This document shows positions 16,232-27,726 of a stretch of DNA of 62,799 bases, in pieces (within the stretch, counting starts at the first letter, position 1; every line of letters begins with the position of its first letter). The notes beneath the pieces are model-generated. The model was not told the DNA's origin and made no database searches. It was given only the letters and a program-made list of their open reading frames with translations. The DNA is taken from the NCBI RefSeq assembly GCF_003205295.1, contig NZ_QJRP01000026.1, forward strand, positions 1 through 62,799, written 5' to 3'. A program made the position numbers and the translations under genes. The stretch comes from Pseudomonas mosselii (lineage in GTDB: Bacteria; Pseudomonadota; Gammaproteobacteria; Pseudomonadales; Pseudomonadaceae).

Positions 16232-16304
16232 GGCCCCGGCTGGCCTCGAGCGATCATCGGTGACATGAATTGTTGCCGATGATCGGACGAGGAGGGCCGG
16301 GGCC
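16232..16304 (+). terminator. Large hairpin between rpoC and rpsL
   Basis: Two 29-base arms (16232-16260 and 16276-16304) match at 24 positions around a 15-base loop. The outer 9, inner 10 and middle 5 base pairs are perfect. There is no T tract, so it may be a Rho-related or processing element instead of a classic terminator. It ends 5 bases before the rpsL promoter -35. Confidence 0.6.
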
Positions 16305-16309
16305 TCGTC

Positions 16310-16338
16310 TTGACTGGGTGCAAGATCCTCTTTAGACT
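16310..16338 (+). promoter_or_regulatory. Sigma70 promoter of the str operon
   Basis: TTGACT at 16310-16315 and TAGACT at 16333-16338 are separated by 17 bases. About 90 bases of leader precede rpsL. Confidence 0.8.
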
Positions 16339-16431
16339 TTTGTACCCTTAAATTTGGTGAGGCTCCGTCTCGCCAATTTTTGGCTTTCTTGCAAGACAAT
16401 AGAGTCGCAAGACAATCAGTGGAGCTAGTAG

Positions 16432-16803
16432 ATGGCAACTATCAACCAGCTGGTACGTCAGCCGCGTAAGCGTTCGGTCGAGAAGTCCGACGTTCCTGCG
16501 CTGCAGAACTGCCCGCAGCGTCGTGGCGTGTGCACCCGTGTGTACACCACCACGCCGAAAAAACCTAACTCGGCACTGCGTAAAGTATGCCGTGTGCGTC
16601 TGACCAACGGTTTCGAGGTTTCCTCGTACATCGGCGGTGAAGGCCACAACCTGCAAGAGCACAGCGTCGTCCTGATCCGTGGCGGCCGTGTAAAAGACTT
16701 GCCAGGTGTTCGTTACCACACCGTTCGCGGCTCTCTGGATACTTCGGGCGTCAAAGGCCGTAACCAGGGTCGTTCGAAGTACGGTACCAAGCGTCCGAAG
16801 TAA
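16432..16803 (+). CDS. rpsL: 30S ribosomal protein S12
   Basis: S12 shapes the decoding centre. The 123-residue protein carries wild-type lysines in TTPKKPNSALRK and in GGRVKDLPGVRY, the two sites of streptomycin-resistance mutations, so a sensitive ribosome is predicted. First gene of the str operon rpsL-rpsG-fusA-tuf, downstream of a clear sigma70 promoter. Confidence 0.98.
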   Translation: MATINQLVRQPRKRSVEKSDVPALQNCPQRRGVCTRVYTTTPKKPNSALRKVCRVRLTNGFEVSSYIGGEGHNLQEHSVVLIRGGRVKDLPGVRYHTVRGSLDTSGVKGRNQGRSKYGTKRPK

Positions 16804-16909
16804 TCGGCCGTTTGCAGACATCCATTTTTTTGAGTCGATAAGAGTAAGGTCGGGCAGGGGTCGAAGACCCACGTCCCGGGCTAACCTGAAGACCGTTTGA
16901 GGGCTTATC

Positions 16910-17380
16910 ATGCCAAGACGTCGTGTAGCAGCAAAACGTGAGATCCTTGACGATCCGAAGTACGGATCCCAGATCCTCGCCAAGTTCATGAACCACGTGA
17001 TGGAAAGCGGCAAGAAGGCCGTAGCCGAGCGCATCGTTTACGGTGCCCTGGATACCGTCAAAGCACGCAAGAACAGCGACCCCCTGGAAATCTTCGAGAA
17101 AGCTCTCGACGCCATCGCTCCGCTGGTCGAAGTAAAGTCCCGCCGTGTCGGCGGTGCCACTTACCAGGTCCCGGTTGAAGTTCGTCCATCCCGTCGTAAC
17201 GCTCTGGCAATGCGCTGGCTCGTAGACTACGCCCGCAAGCGCGGCGAGAAGTCGATGGCTCTGCGTCTGGCTGGCGAGCTGCTGGATGCTGCTGAAGGCA
17301 AAGGTGCTGCAGTCAAGAAGCGTGAAGACGTTCACCGTATGGCTGAAGCCAACAAAGCGTTCTCGCACTACCGCTTCTAA
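16910..17380 (+). CDS. rpsG: 30S ribosomal protein S7
   Basis: S7 nucleates assembly of the 30S head and in E. coli represses the str operon by binding the rpsL-rpsG spacer. The 156-residue sequence begins MPRRRVAAKREIL and has the family core SRRVGGATYQVPVEV. The rpsL-rpsG spacer here is 106 bases, long enough for a similar control site, but I could not identify one. Confidence 0.98.
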   Translation: MPRRRVAAKREILDDPKYGSQILAKFMNHVMESGKKAVAERIVYGALDTVKARKNSDPLEIFEKALDAIAPLVEVKSRRVGGATYQVPVEVRPSRRNALAMRWLVDYARKRGEKSMALRLAGELLDAAEGKGAAVKKREDVHRMAEANKAFSHYRF

Positions 17381-17410
17381 TTCAAGCATCAATCATTTTG
17401 CGAGGGCTTT

Positions 17411-19558
<2,148 letters not shown>

Positions 19559-19585
19559 TCCCCTTTAGGCAAGAGGTTCACTGTC

Positions 19586-20779
19586 GTGGCTAAAGAAAAA
19601 TTTGATCGTTCCCTTCCCCACGTTAACGTCGGCACCATCGGCCACGTTGACCACGGTAAGACCACTCTGACCGCAGCTCTGACTCGCGTTTGCTCCGAAG
19701 TTTTCGGCTCGGCAATCGTTGAGTTCGACAAGATCGACTCGGCTCCGGAAGAAAAAGCGCGCGGTATCACCATCAACACCGCTCACGTTGAGTACAACTC
19801 GACCATTCGTCACTACGCTCACGTTGACTGCCCAGGTCACGCTGACTACGTGAAGAACATGATCACCGGTGCTGCCCAGATGGACGGCGCGATCCTGGTT
19901 TGCTCGGCCGCCGATGGTCCGATGCCACAAACCCGTGAGCACATCCTGCTGTCCCGTCAGGTTGGCGTTCCGTACATCGTGGTCTTCCTGAACAAGGCTG
20001 ACCTGGTAGACGACGCCGAGCTGCTGGAACTGGTCGAGATGGAAGTTCGCGACCTGCTGTCCACCTACGACTTCCCAGGCGACGACACTCCGATCATCAT
20101 CGGTTCCGCTCGTATGGCCCTGGAAGGCAAAGACGACAACGAAATGGGCACTACCGCTGTCAAGAAGCTGGTAGAGACTCTGGACAGCTACATTCCTGAG
20201 CCAGTTCGTGCCATCGACCAGCCGTTCCTGATGCCGATCGAAGACGTATTCTCGATCTCGGGTCGTGGTACCGTTGTTACCGGTCGTATCGAGCGTGGTA
20301 TCGTCCGTGTTCAGGATCCGCTGGAAATCGTTGGTCTGCGTGACACCACCACCACCACCTGCACCGGTGTTGAGATGTTCCGCAAGCTGCTGGACGAAGG
20401 TCGTGCTGGCGAGAACTGCGGCGTTCTGCTGCGTGGTACCAAGCGTGACGACGTTGAGCGTGGCCAGGTTCTGGTCAAGCCAGGTTCGGTCAAGCCGCAC
20501 ACCAAGTTCACCGCAGAAGTCTACGTCCTATCGAAGGAAGAAGGCGGCCGTCACACTCCGTTCTTCAAAGGCTACCGTCCTCAGTTCTACTTCCGTACCA
20601 CTGACGTGACCGGTAACTGCGAACTGCCGGAAGGCGTTGAGATGGTAATGCCAGGTGACAACATTCAGATGACTGTCACCCTGATCAAGACCATCGCAAT
20701 GGAAGACGGTCTGCGCTTCGCCATCCGTGAAGGCGGTCGTACCGTCGGCGCCGGCGTCGTGGCCAAAATCATCGAGTAA
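19586..20779 (+). CDS. tufA: Elongation factor Tu (second copy)
   Basis: It encodes the same 397-residue protein as the gene at 2997 but starts with GTG. Differences between the two genes fall in the first 123 and last 118 bases and are silent; the central stretch is identical. This is the str-operon copy behind fusA and is followed by a strong terminator. Two tuf genes raise the supply of the cell's most abundant protein. Confidence 0.98.
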
Positions 20780-20794
20780 TCACTCGACCGATTG

Positions 20795-20825
20795 AAAAAA
20801 CCCCCGCTCAGCGGGGGTTTTTTTT
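20795..20825 (+). terminator. Strong intrinsic terminator after tufA
   Basis: A perfect stem AAAAAACCCCCGC/GCGGGGGTTTTTT with a TCA loop and a run of eight T closes the str operon. Confidence 0.95.
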
Positions 20826-20831
20826 ATTGGG

Positions 20832-20860
20832 TTGACACTAAATTGGGGCGTCTATAGAAT
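20832..20860 (+). promoter_or_regulatory. Sigma70 promoter of the S10 operon
   Basis: TTGACA (20832-20837) and TAGAAT (20855-20860) with a 17-base spacer, the same hexamers and spacing as the tRNA-Tyr promoter. The transcript start should lie near 20867, leaving a leader of about 54 bases before rpsJ. Confidence 0.92.
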
Positions 20861-20920
20861 CACGCCTCCTTTTAGCGGGCGTAGTGCGTCCGTTGGGAAC
20901 AGCCTGGAGTCTGAAATCCA

Positions 20921-21232
20921 ATGCAAAATCAGCAAATCCGTATCAGGTTGAAGGCTTTCGACCATCGCCTGATCGACCAATCCACCCAGGAAATCGTGGA
21001 AACCGCGAAACGTACTGGTGCACAAGTGCGTGGTCCAATTCCACTGCCTACCCGCAAAGAGCGTTTCACCGTTCTGGTCTCCCCGCACGTCAACAAAGAC
21101 GCGCGTGATCAGTACGAGATTCGCACTCATAAGCGTGTTCTGGACATCGTCCAGCCAACGGATAAAACCGTTGACGCGCTGATGAAGCTTGATCTGGCGG
21201 CCGGCGTGGAAGTACAGATCAGCCTCGGCTAA
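20921..21232 (+). CDS. rpsJ: 30S ribosomal protein S10 / NusE
   Basis: S10 sits in the 30S head and also acts as NusE, binding NusB and NusG in antitermination. The 103-residue protein has the conserved [13 protein letters not shown] start and the exposed loop [13 protein letters not shown]. First gene of the S10 operon. The leader from the upstream promoter looks too short for the E. coli L4-controlled attenuator. Confidence 0.98.
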
Positions 21233-21312
21233 GACTTCGGTCTGGTCGTGTAACGCTCTGAAATGGGCGGCCATAGCGGGTGAAAGCCCCGTACACTCAT
21301 GAGGTTTACAAC

Positions 21313-21948
21313 ATGACTATTGGTGTAGTCGGTCGAAAAGCGGGTATGACCCGTATTTTCACCGAAGAAGGTGTCTCCATTCCGGTCACGGTCATTGAGA
21401 TCGAGCCGAATCGCGTCACCCAGTTCAAAACCGAAGAAACTGATGGCTACCGTGCAGTGCAGGTCACTGTCGGCGAGCGTCGTGCTTCGCGTGTGACCGC
21501 CGCTCAGGCTGGCCACTTTGCCAAGGCCAACGTTGCCGCTGGTCGCGGTGTCTGGGAGTTCCGTCTTGAAGAAGGCGATTTCCAGGCTGGCGATCTGATC
21601 AAAGCTGAACTCTTCACTGCAGGCCAGCTGGTAGACGTAACCGGTCAGTCCAAAGGTAAAGGCTTCGCCGGTACCATCAAGCGCTGGAACTTCCGTGGTC
21701 AGGACAACACCCACGGTAACTCCGTATCGCACCGTGTCCCTGGCTCCATCGGCCAGTGCCAGACTCCTGGTCGTGTATTCAAGGGCAAGAAAATGTCCGG
21801 TCACATGGGCGCCGAGCGCGTGACTGTTCAGTCCCTGGAAGTAGTACGCGTAGACGCTGAACGCAACCTGCTGCTGATCAAGGGTGCCGTCCCAGGCGCT
21901 ACTGGCGGCGACGTGGTCGTGCGTCCGGCTGTCAAGGCTCGCGGGTAA
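21313..21948 (+). CDS. rplC: 50S ribosomal protein L3
   Basis: L3 is one of the two assembly-initiating proteins of the large subunit and reaches toward the peptidyl transferase centre. I start at the ATG giving MTIGVVGRKAGMTRIF (211 residues); an in-frame ATG 33 bases upstream lies in the spacer. The central loop with WNFRGQDNTHGNSVSHR (about residues 140-156) contains the glutamine methylated by PrmB in E. coli. Confidence 0.97.
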   Translation: MTIGVVGRKAGMTRIFTEEGVSIPVTVIEIEPNRVTQFKTEETDGYRAVQVTVGERRASRVTAAQAGHFAKANVAAGRGVWEFRLEEGDFQAGDLIKAELFTAGQLVDVTGQSKGKGFAGTIKRWNFRGQDNTHGNSVSHRVPGSIGQCQTPGRVFKGKKMSGHMGAERVTVQSLEVVRVDAERNLLLIKGAVPGATGGDVVVRPAVKARG

Positions 21949-21960
21949 GGGGAAACTGAC

Positions 21961-22563
21961 ATGCAACTTAATGTAAATGACGCTCAGGCGATCGAAGTTT
22001 CCGAACTGACCTTCGGTGGCGAATTCAACGAGACGCTGGTACACCAAGCAGTCGTGGCCTACATGGCCGGCGGCCGCCAGGGCACCAAGCAGCAGAAGAC
22101 CCGTTCTGACGTGGCCGGTGGCGGTAAGCGCCCATGGCGTCAGAAAGGTACTGGCCGTGCTCGTGCCGGTACTACCCGTGGTCCGATCTGGCGTGGCGGT
22201 GGTGTAACCTTCGCAGCTCGTCCTCAAGATCACTCGCAGAAGCTCAACAAGAAGATGTACCGCGCAGCCCTGCGCTCCATCCTCGCTGAGCTGGTGCGTA
22301 GCGACCGTCTGGTCGTGGTTCAGGACTTCGCTGTTGAAGCACCGAAAACCAAGGATCTGCTGAACAAGCTGAACGGCATGGGTCTGAGCGATGTTCTGAT
22401 CGTTTCCGACGCTGTTGATCAGAACCTGTACCTGGCTGCTCGCAACCTGCCGCACGTCGATGTACGTGACGTTCAAGGTTCCGACCCGGTCAGTCTGATC
22501 GCATACGAGAAAGTGTTGATCACTGTCTCGGCCGTGAAGAAATTCGAGGAGCTGCTGGGATGA
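21961..22563 (+). CDS. rplD: 50S ribosomal protein L4
   Basis: L4 lines the exit tunnel and in enterics represses the S10 operon. The 200 residues include the extended tunnel loop [19 protein letters not shown] (about residues 56-74). It overlaps rplW by 4 bases, so the two are translationally coupled. Confidence 0.98.
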
Positions 22564-22859
22564 ACCAGGAACGCGTATTCAAAGTCCTCCTTGGCCCGCA
22601 CGTTTCCGAGAAGGCTACCGTTCTGGCTGAGAAAAAAGGCCAGTTCGTATTCAAGGTTGCTACCGATGCAACCAAGCTGGAAATCAAGAAAGCTGTCGAA
22701 GGCCTGTTCAACGTAAAAGTTGAAAACGTGTCGACTGTCAACGTTCTGGGTAAAACCAAGCGTACCGCACGTGGTCTGGGCAAGCGTAATGACTGGAAGA
22801 AGGCGATCGTCTCCCTTCAGCCAGGCCAAGATCTCGATTTCAGCAGCAGTGCTGAGTAA
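22560..22859 (+). CDS. rplW: 50S ribosomal protein L23
   Basis: L23 sits at the tunnel exit and docks trigger factor and SRP. The 99-residue protein has the family core [15 protein letters not shown] and a flexible loop with [15 protein letters not shown]. Its ATG lies inside the rplD stop region (ATGA overlap). Confidence 0.97.
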
Positions 22860-22873
22860 GGAAGGGGTGCATC

Positions 22874-23698
22874 ATGGCAATCGTTAAATGCAAACCGACT
22901 TCCCCTGGCCGCCGTTTCGTGGTCAAGGTGGTCAACAAGGAGCTGCACAAAGGCGCTCCTCACGCACCGCTGCTCGAGAAGAAATCGAAGTCTGGTGGTC
23001 GTAACAACAATGGCCGCATCACCACTCGTCACGTTGGTGGTGGCCATAAGCAGCATTACCGTCTGGTCGACTTCCGTCGCAACGATAAAGATGGCATCCC
23101 AGCCACTGTCGAGCGTATCGAATACGACCCGAACCGTACTGCTCACATCGCCCTGCTGTGCTACGCAGACGGCGAGCGTCGCTACATCATCGCCCCTAAA
23201 GGCGTGAGCGCTGGCGACCAGCTGATCGCAGGTGCCCTGGCCCCAATCAAGGCCGGTAACTCCCTGCAACTGCGCAACATCCCAGTAGGTAGCACCATTC
23301 ACGGCATCGAACTGAAGCCGGGTAAGGGTGCTCAGATCGCTCGTTCCGCTGGTGCTTCGGCTCAGCTGATCGCTCGCGAAGGTGTCTACGTGACCCTGCG
23401 TCTGCGCTCTGGTGAAATGCGTAAAGTCCTGGCTGAGTGCCGTGCGACCCTGGGCGAAGTCTCGAACTCCGAGCACAGCCTGCGTTCGCTGGGTAAAGCT
23501 GGTGCCAAACGCTGGCGCGGCGTTCGCCCAACCGTTCGTGGTGTTGCCATGAACCCGGTTGACCACCCGCATGGTGGTGGTGAAGGTCGTACCTCCGGTG
23601 GTCGTCATCCGGTATCGCCATGGGGCTTCCCAACCAAGGGTGCTAAAACCCGTGGTAATAAGCGTACCGACAACATGATCGTCCGTCGTCGCAAGTAA
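22874..23698 (+). CDS. rplB: 50S ribosomal protein L2
   Basis: L2 is needed for subunit association and peptidyl transfer. The 274-residue protein has the C-terminal signature GVAMNPVDHPHGGGEG with the histidine important for function (about residue 229). Starts 14 bases after rplW, with GGAAGG upstream. Confidence 0.98.
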   Translation: MAIVKCKPTSPGRRFVVKVVNKELHKGAPHAPLLEKKSKSGGRNNNGRITTRHVGGGHKQHYRLVDFRRNDKDGIPATVERIEYDPNRTAHIALLCYADGERRYIIAPKGVSAGDQLIAGALAPIKAGNSLQLRNIPVGSTIHGIELKPGKGAQIARSAGASAQLIAREGVYVTLRLRSGEMRKVLAECRATLGEVSNSEHSLRSLGKAGAKRWRGVRPTVRGVAMNPVDHPHGGGEGRTSGGRHPVSPWGFPTKGAKTRGNKRTDNMIVRRRK

Positions 23699-23714
23699 CT
23701 AGAGGGATACGACA

Positions 23715-23990
23715 GTGCCACGTTCTCTGAAAAAAGGTCCTTTTATCGATCTTCACCTGTTGAAGAAGGTCGAAGTGGCGGTGGAGAAGAACGATCGCAA
23801 GCCAGTTAAAACCTGGTCGCGCCGTTCGATGATCCTGCCACAAATGGTCGGTCTGACCATCGCGGTACACAACGGTCGCCAACACGTCCCAGTTCTCGTG
23901 AACGAAGACATGGTCGGCCACAAACTGGGCGAGTTCGCCGGTACCCGCACCTACCGCGGGCACGTGGCTGACAAGAAAGCCAAGCGTTAA
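23715..23990 (+). CDS. rpsS: 30S ribosomal protein S19
   Basis: S19 binds the 16S head with S13. The 91-residue protein begins [15 protein letters not shown] and uses a GTG start. Its [14 protein letters not shown]-terminal motif is typical. 16 bases after rplB. Confidence 0.97.
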
Positions 23991-24001
23991 GGGGTAAGGA
24001 A

Positions 24002-24334
24002 ATGGAAGTAGCCGCTAAGTTGTCGGGCGCTCGCATCTCCGCCCAGAAAGCCCGCTTGGTCGCCGACCAGATCCGCGGGAAGAAGGTGGGCGAAGCGCTC
24101 AACCTGTTGGCCTTCAGCAGCAAAAAAGCCGCTGAAATCATGAAGAAAGTCCTCGAGTCGGCCGTTGCCAACGCCGAACACAACGAAGGCGCAGACGTTG
24201 ATGACCTGAAGGTCTCCACCGTCTTCGTCAACGAAGGGCGTTCGCTGAAGCGCATCATGCCACGTGCCAAAGGCCGTGCTGATCGCATCGTCAAGCGGTC
24301 TTGCCATATCACTGTCAAGGTTGCGGACAAGTAA
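24002..24334 (+). CDS. rplV: 50S ribosomal protein L22
   Basis: L22 extends a beta-hairpin into the exit tunnel near the macrolide site. The 110 residues start [26 protein letters not shown] and include the hairpin [17 protein letters not shown] with no deletion of the kind tied to erythromycin resistance. Confidence 0.97.
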
Positions 24335-24347
24335 CGGAGTCGATCAG

Positions 24348-25034
24348 ATGGGTCAGAAAGTACATCCCACTGGCATTCGCCTGGGAATCGTCAAGGAGCA
24401 CACCTCCGTCTGGTACGCAGACGGCGCGACTTACGCAGATTACCTGCTGAAGGATCTGCAAACTCGCGAGTACCTCCAGGACAAACTAAAAAGCGCGTCC
24501 GTAAGCCGTATCGATATTCATCGTCCGGCTCAAACTGCACGCATCACCATCCACACCGCTCGTCCCGGTATCGTTATCGGCAAGAAAGGTGAAGATGTTG
24601 AGAAGCTGCGTCAGGACCTGACCAAGCAGATGGGTGTGCCTGTGCACATCAACATCGAAGAGATCCGCAAGCCGGAACTCGACGCCATGCTGGTTGCTCA
24701 GAGCGTTGCCCAGCAGCTGGAGCGCCGCGTTATGTTCCGTCGCGCCATGAAGCGCGCCGTACAGAACGCCATGCGTATTGGTGCCAAGGGCATCAAGATC
24801 CAGGTGAGCGGTCGTCTCGGCGGTGCCGAGATCGCACGTACCGAGTGGTATCGCGAAGGTCGTGTGCCTCTGCACACCCTGCGTGCCGATATCGACTACA
24901 ACACCTACGAAGCTCACACCACCTACGGTGTGATCGGTGTGAAGGTTTGGATCTTCAAAGGCGAAGTAATTGGTGGTCGCCAGGAAGAGCTGAAGCCTCA
25001 AGCACCAGCGCCTCGTAAAAAAGCTGCTAAGTAA
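24348..25034 (+). CDS. rpsC: 30S ribosomal protein S3
   Basis: S3 lines the mRNA entry channel. The start MGQKVHPTGIRLGIV gives 228 residues; an upstream in-frame ATG at 24264 lies inside rplV and is rejected. A KH domain (about residues 39-107, with GKKGEDVEKLR) is followed by the C-terminal domain and a basic, alanine-rich tail. Confidence 0.97.
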   Translation: MGQKVHPTGIRLGIVKEHTSVWYADGATYADYLLKDLQTREYLQDKLKSASVSRIDIHRPAQTARITIHTARPGIVIGKKGEDVEKLRQDLTKQMGVPVHINIEEIRKPELDAMLVAQSVAQQLERRVMFRRAMKRAVQNAMRIGAKGIKIQVSGRLGGAEIARTEWYREGRVPLHTLRADIDYNTYEAHTTYGVIGVKVWIFKGEVIGGRQEELKPQAPAPRKKAAK

Positions 25035-25046
25035 GGGGTACGCCAA

Positions 25047-25460
25047 ATGTTGCAACCAAAGCGTACAAAATTCCGCAAGCAGATGACCGGCCACAACCGT
25101 GGTCTGGCACTGCGCGGTAGCAAGGTCAGCTTCGGCGAGTTCGCTCTGAAAGCTGTCGCCCGCGGTCGTCTCACCGCTCGCCAGATCGAGTCGGCACGTC
25201 GTGCCCTGACCCGTCACGTAAAACGTGGCGGCAAGATCTGGATCCGTGTCTTCCCGGACAAGCCGGTTACCAAGAAGCCTCTCGAGGTTCGTATGGGTAA
25301 AGGTAAAGGTTCCGTGGAATACTGGGTTGCCCAGATTCAGCCAGGCAAAGTCCTGTACGAGATCGAGGGTGTTTCTGAAGAGCTGGCGCGCGAAGCTTTC
25401 GCCCTGGCCGCTGCAAAGCTGCCTCTCGCCACCTCCTTTGTTAAGCGGACGGTGATGTGA
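25047..25460 (+). CDS. rplP: 50S ribosomal protein L16
   Basis: L16 contacts A-site tRNA and organises the peptidyl transferase centre. The 137-residue protein starts [13 protein letters not shown] and carries [14 protein letters not shown]. Its TGA overlaps the rpmC ATG by one base. Confidence 0.97.
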
Positions 25461-25651
25461 TGAAAGCGAATGAACTTCGTGAAAAATCCGCACAGCAACT
25501 GAATGAGCAACTGCTCGGCTTGCTGCGCGACCAGTTCAATCTGCGCATGCAGAAAGCAACTGGCCAGTTGGGGCAGTCGCACCTGCTCTCGCAAGTTAAG
25601 CGTGACATCGCTCGCGTGAAAACTGTGCTCAACCAGCAGGCAGGTAAGTGA
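25460..25651 (+). CDS. rpmC: 50S ribosomal protein L29
   Basis: L29 is a small two-helix protein next to L23 at the exit tunnel. From the ATG the product [14 protein letters not shown] has 63 residues, the normal size; a GTG one codon upstream also exists. Overlaps the rplP stop and lies 2 bases before rpsQ. Confidence 0.95.
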
Positions 25652-25653
25652 TC

Positions 25654-25920
25654 ATGGCTGAAGCTGAAAAAACCGTCCGTACGCTGACTGGCCGTGTCGT
25701 CAGCGACAAAATGGACAAGACCATCACCGTTCTGATCGAGCGTCGCGTAAAGCACCCGATCTACGGTAAATACGTTAAGCGTTCGACTAAGCTGCACGCG
25801 CACGACGAAGCCAACCAGTGCAAGATCGGCGACAAGGTTTCCATCCGTGAAACCCGTCCGCTGGCCAAGACCAAGTCCTGGGCACTGGTTGAAGTCCTCG
25901 AACGCGCTGTTGAAGTCTAA
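25654..25920 (+). CDS. rpsQ: 30S ribosomal protein S17
   Basis: S17 is a primary 16S-binding OB-fold protein. The 88-residue product MAEAEKTVRTLTGRVVSDKMDKT has the family core RRVKHPIYGKYVKRS. An ATA-type codon and ATG two codons upstream are unlikely starts. Last gene of the S10 operon proper. Confidence 0.96.
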   Translation: MAEAEKTVRTLTGRVVSDKMDKTITVLIERRVKHPIYGKYVKRSTKLHAHDEANQCKIGDKVSIRETRPLAKTKSWALVEVLERAVEV

Positions 25921-25943
25921 GGGCTAGGGGTCGGAGAAATTTT

Positions 25944-26312
25944 ATGATTCAGACTCAATCCATGCTCGATGTGGCCGATAACAGCGGCGCTCGTCGCGTC
26001 ATGTGCATCAAGGTGCTCGGCGGTTCCCACCGTCGTTACGCCGGCATCGGTGACATCATCAAAGTAACCGTCAAGGAAGCAATTCCGCGCGGTAAGGTCA
26101 AGAAAGGCCAGGTGATGACCGCTGTTGTCGTCCGTACCCGTCACGGTGTACGTCGCGCTGACGGTTCCATCATTCGTTTCGACGGCAACGCTGCTGTTCT
26201 GCTGAACACCAAGCAAGAGCCGATCGGCACTCGCATCTTCGGGCCAGTGACCCGTGAACTTCGTACCGAGAAGTTCATGAAGATCGTCTCGCTCGCCCCA
26301 GAAGTGCTTTAA
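25944..26312 (+). CDS. rplN: 50S ribosomal protein L14
   Basis: L14 forms the intersubunit bridge B8 and binds the silencing factor RsfS. The 122-residue sequence begins [27 protein letters not shown]. First gene of the spc group; no separate promoter was recognised in the 23-base spacer, so it is probably transcribed from the S10 promoter. Confidence 0.98.
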
Positions 26313-26323
26313 GGAGATCCGAC

Positions 26324-26638
26324 ATGCAAAAGATTCGTCGTGACGACGAGATCATCGTGATCGCCGGCAAGGACAAAGGTAAGCGCGGTAAGGTGCTGAA
26401 GGTTCTGGCTGATGACCGTCTGGTCATCGGTGGTGTGAACCTGGTCAAGCGTCATACCAAGCCTAACCCGATGGCGGGCGTCCAGGGCGGTATCGTCGAG
26501 AAAGAAGCGCCTCTGCACGCTTCCAACGTTGCCATCTTCAACGGCGAAACCAACAAGGCTGACCGCGTTGGTTTCAAAGTAGAAGACGGTAAGAAAATTC
26601 GTGTCTTCAAGTCGACCCAAAAAGCGGTTGATGCTTGA
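26324..26638 (+). CDS. rplX: 50S ribosomal protein L24
   Basis: An assembly-initiator protein with an N-terminal KOW motif ([16 protein letters not shown], about residues 12-27) and [13 protein letters not shown]. 104 residues; AAGGAG precedes the ATG. Confidence 0.97.
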
Positions 26639-26658
26639 ACACTGCTAGGTAGAAGACC

Positions 26659-27198
26659 ATGGCACGACTGAAAGAGATTTACCGGAACGAAATCGCTCCC
26701 AAGCTTAAGGAAGAACTTAAGCTGTCGAACGTGATGGAAGTTCCGCGCGTTACCAAAATCACCCTGAACATGGGTCTGGGCGAAGCGATCGGCGACAAGA
26801 AAGTCATCGAGCACGCTGTTGCCGACCTGGAAAAGATCACCGGTCAAAAGCCGGTCGTGACTTTCGCTCGTAAATCCATCGCGGGCTTCAAAGTCCGTGA
26901 AGGTTGGCCGATCGGCGTCAAGGTGACCCTGCGTAGCGACAAGATGTACGAGTTCCTGGACCGCCTGCTGGCGATCTCCCTGCCTCGGGTTCGCGACTTC
27001 CGCGGCCTGAATGCCAAGTCCTTCGATGGCCGTGGCAACTACAGCATGGGCGTGAAAGAGCAGATCATCTTCCCGGAAATCGACTACGACAAGATCGATG
27101 CTCTGCGCGGTTTGGACATCACCCTGACCACCACTGCTCGTTCGGACGACGAAGGCCGCGCTCTGCTGCGTGCTTTCAAGTTCCCGTTCCGCAACTGA
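26659..27198 (+). CDS. rplE: 50S ribosomal protein L5
   Basis: L5 carries 5S rRNA into the central protuberance. The 179-residue protein has the signature [15 protein letters not shown] (about residues 29-43) and [20 protein letters not shown] core (here [17 protein letters not shown]). In E. coli S8 represses translation from this position; I did not detect the S8 site here. Confidence 0.97.
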
Positions 27199-27211
27199 TT
27201 GGAGTAGGAAA

Positions 27212-27517
27212 ATGGCCAAGAAGAGCATGAAGAACCGCGAGCTGAAGCGTCAGCTCACGGTAGCCAAGTTCGCTAAAAAGCGCGCTGAGCTGAAAGCGAC
27301 CATCGTCAACCTGAACGCCTCTCCAGAAGAGCGTTTCGCTGCCGTTGTCGCCCTGCAGAAGCAACCGCGTGACGCCAGCGCTTCGCGCCTGCGTAACCGT
27401 TGCCGCCTGACCGGTCGTCCGCACGGTGTATACCGTAAGTTCGGCCTGGGCCGTAACAAGCTGCGCGAAGCCGCCATGCGCGGTGACGTGCCAGGTCTGG
27501 TCAAGGCCAGCTGGTAA
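27212..27517 (+). CDS. rpsN: 30S ribosomal protein S14 (zinc-independent form)
   Basis: S14 is part of the 30S head. From [17 protein letters not shown] the protein has 101 residues with a single cysteine, so it lacks the CxxC pairs of the zinc-binding short form. The C-terminal [22 protein letters not shown] is typical. An upstream in-frame ATG at 27170 lies within rplE. A hairpin and a new promoter follow before rpsH. Confidence 0.97.
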
Positions 27518-27578
27518 TCCCGGTTGGCGTGACACCGGCGCGAGGGGAGCAATCTTCCGACCGTCGGTGACCTCGCAA

Positions 27579-27612
27579 CGAAACAAGCCCCTATATGGGG
27601 CTTGTTTCGTTT
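27579..27612 (+). terminator. Perfect hairpin between rpsN and rpsH
   Basis: CGAAACAAGCCCC (27579-27591) pairs perfectly with GGGGCTTGTTTCG (27597-27609) around TATAT, followed by TTTC. It looks like an intrinsic terminator in the middle of the spc operon, and its 3' arm contains the -35 of the next promoter. Confidence 0.75.
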
Positions 27613-27630
27613 CTGCCTTGTGTCTAGAAT
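27602..27630 (+). promoter_or_regulatory. Internal sigma70 promoter before rpsH
   Basis: TTGTTT (27602-27607), a 17-base spacer and TAGAAT (27625-27630). The -35 is embedded in the 3' arm of the hairpin at 27579. The leader downstream (27639-27677) can fold with CACCTGAGC against GCTCGGGTG. Confidence 0.65.
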
Positions 27631-27726
27631 GACCGGCTCACCTGAGCCTGGGTTTTTTGCCCTGCCTGCTCGGGTGGTTGTGATAGCCGCAAGGCTAATA
27701 ATTCTTGTATCAGGAGCATCTAGCCC

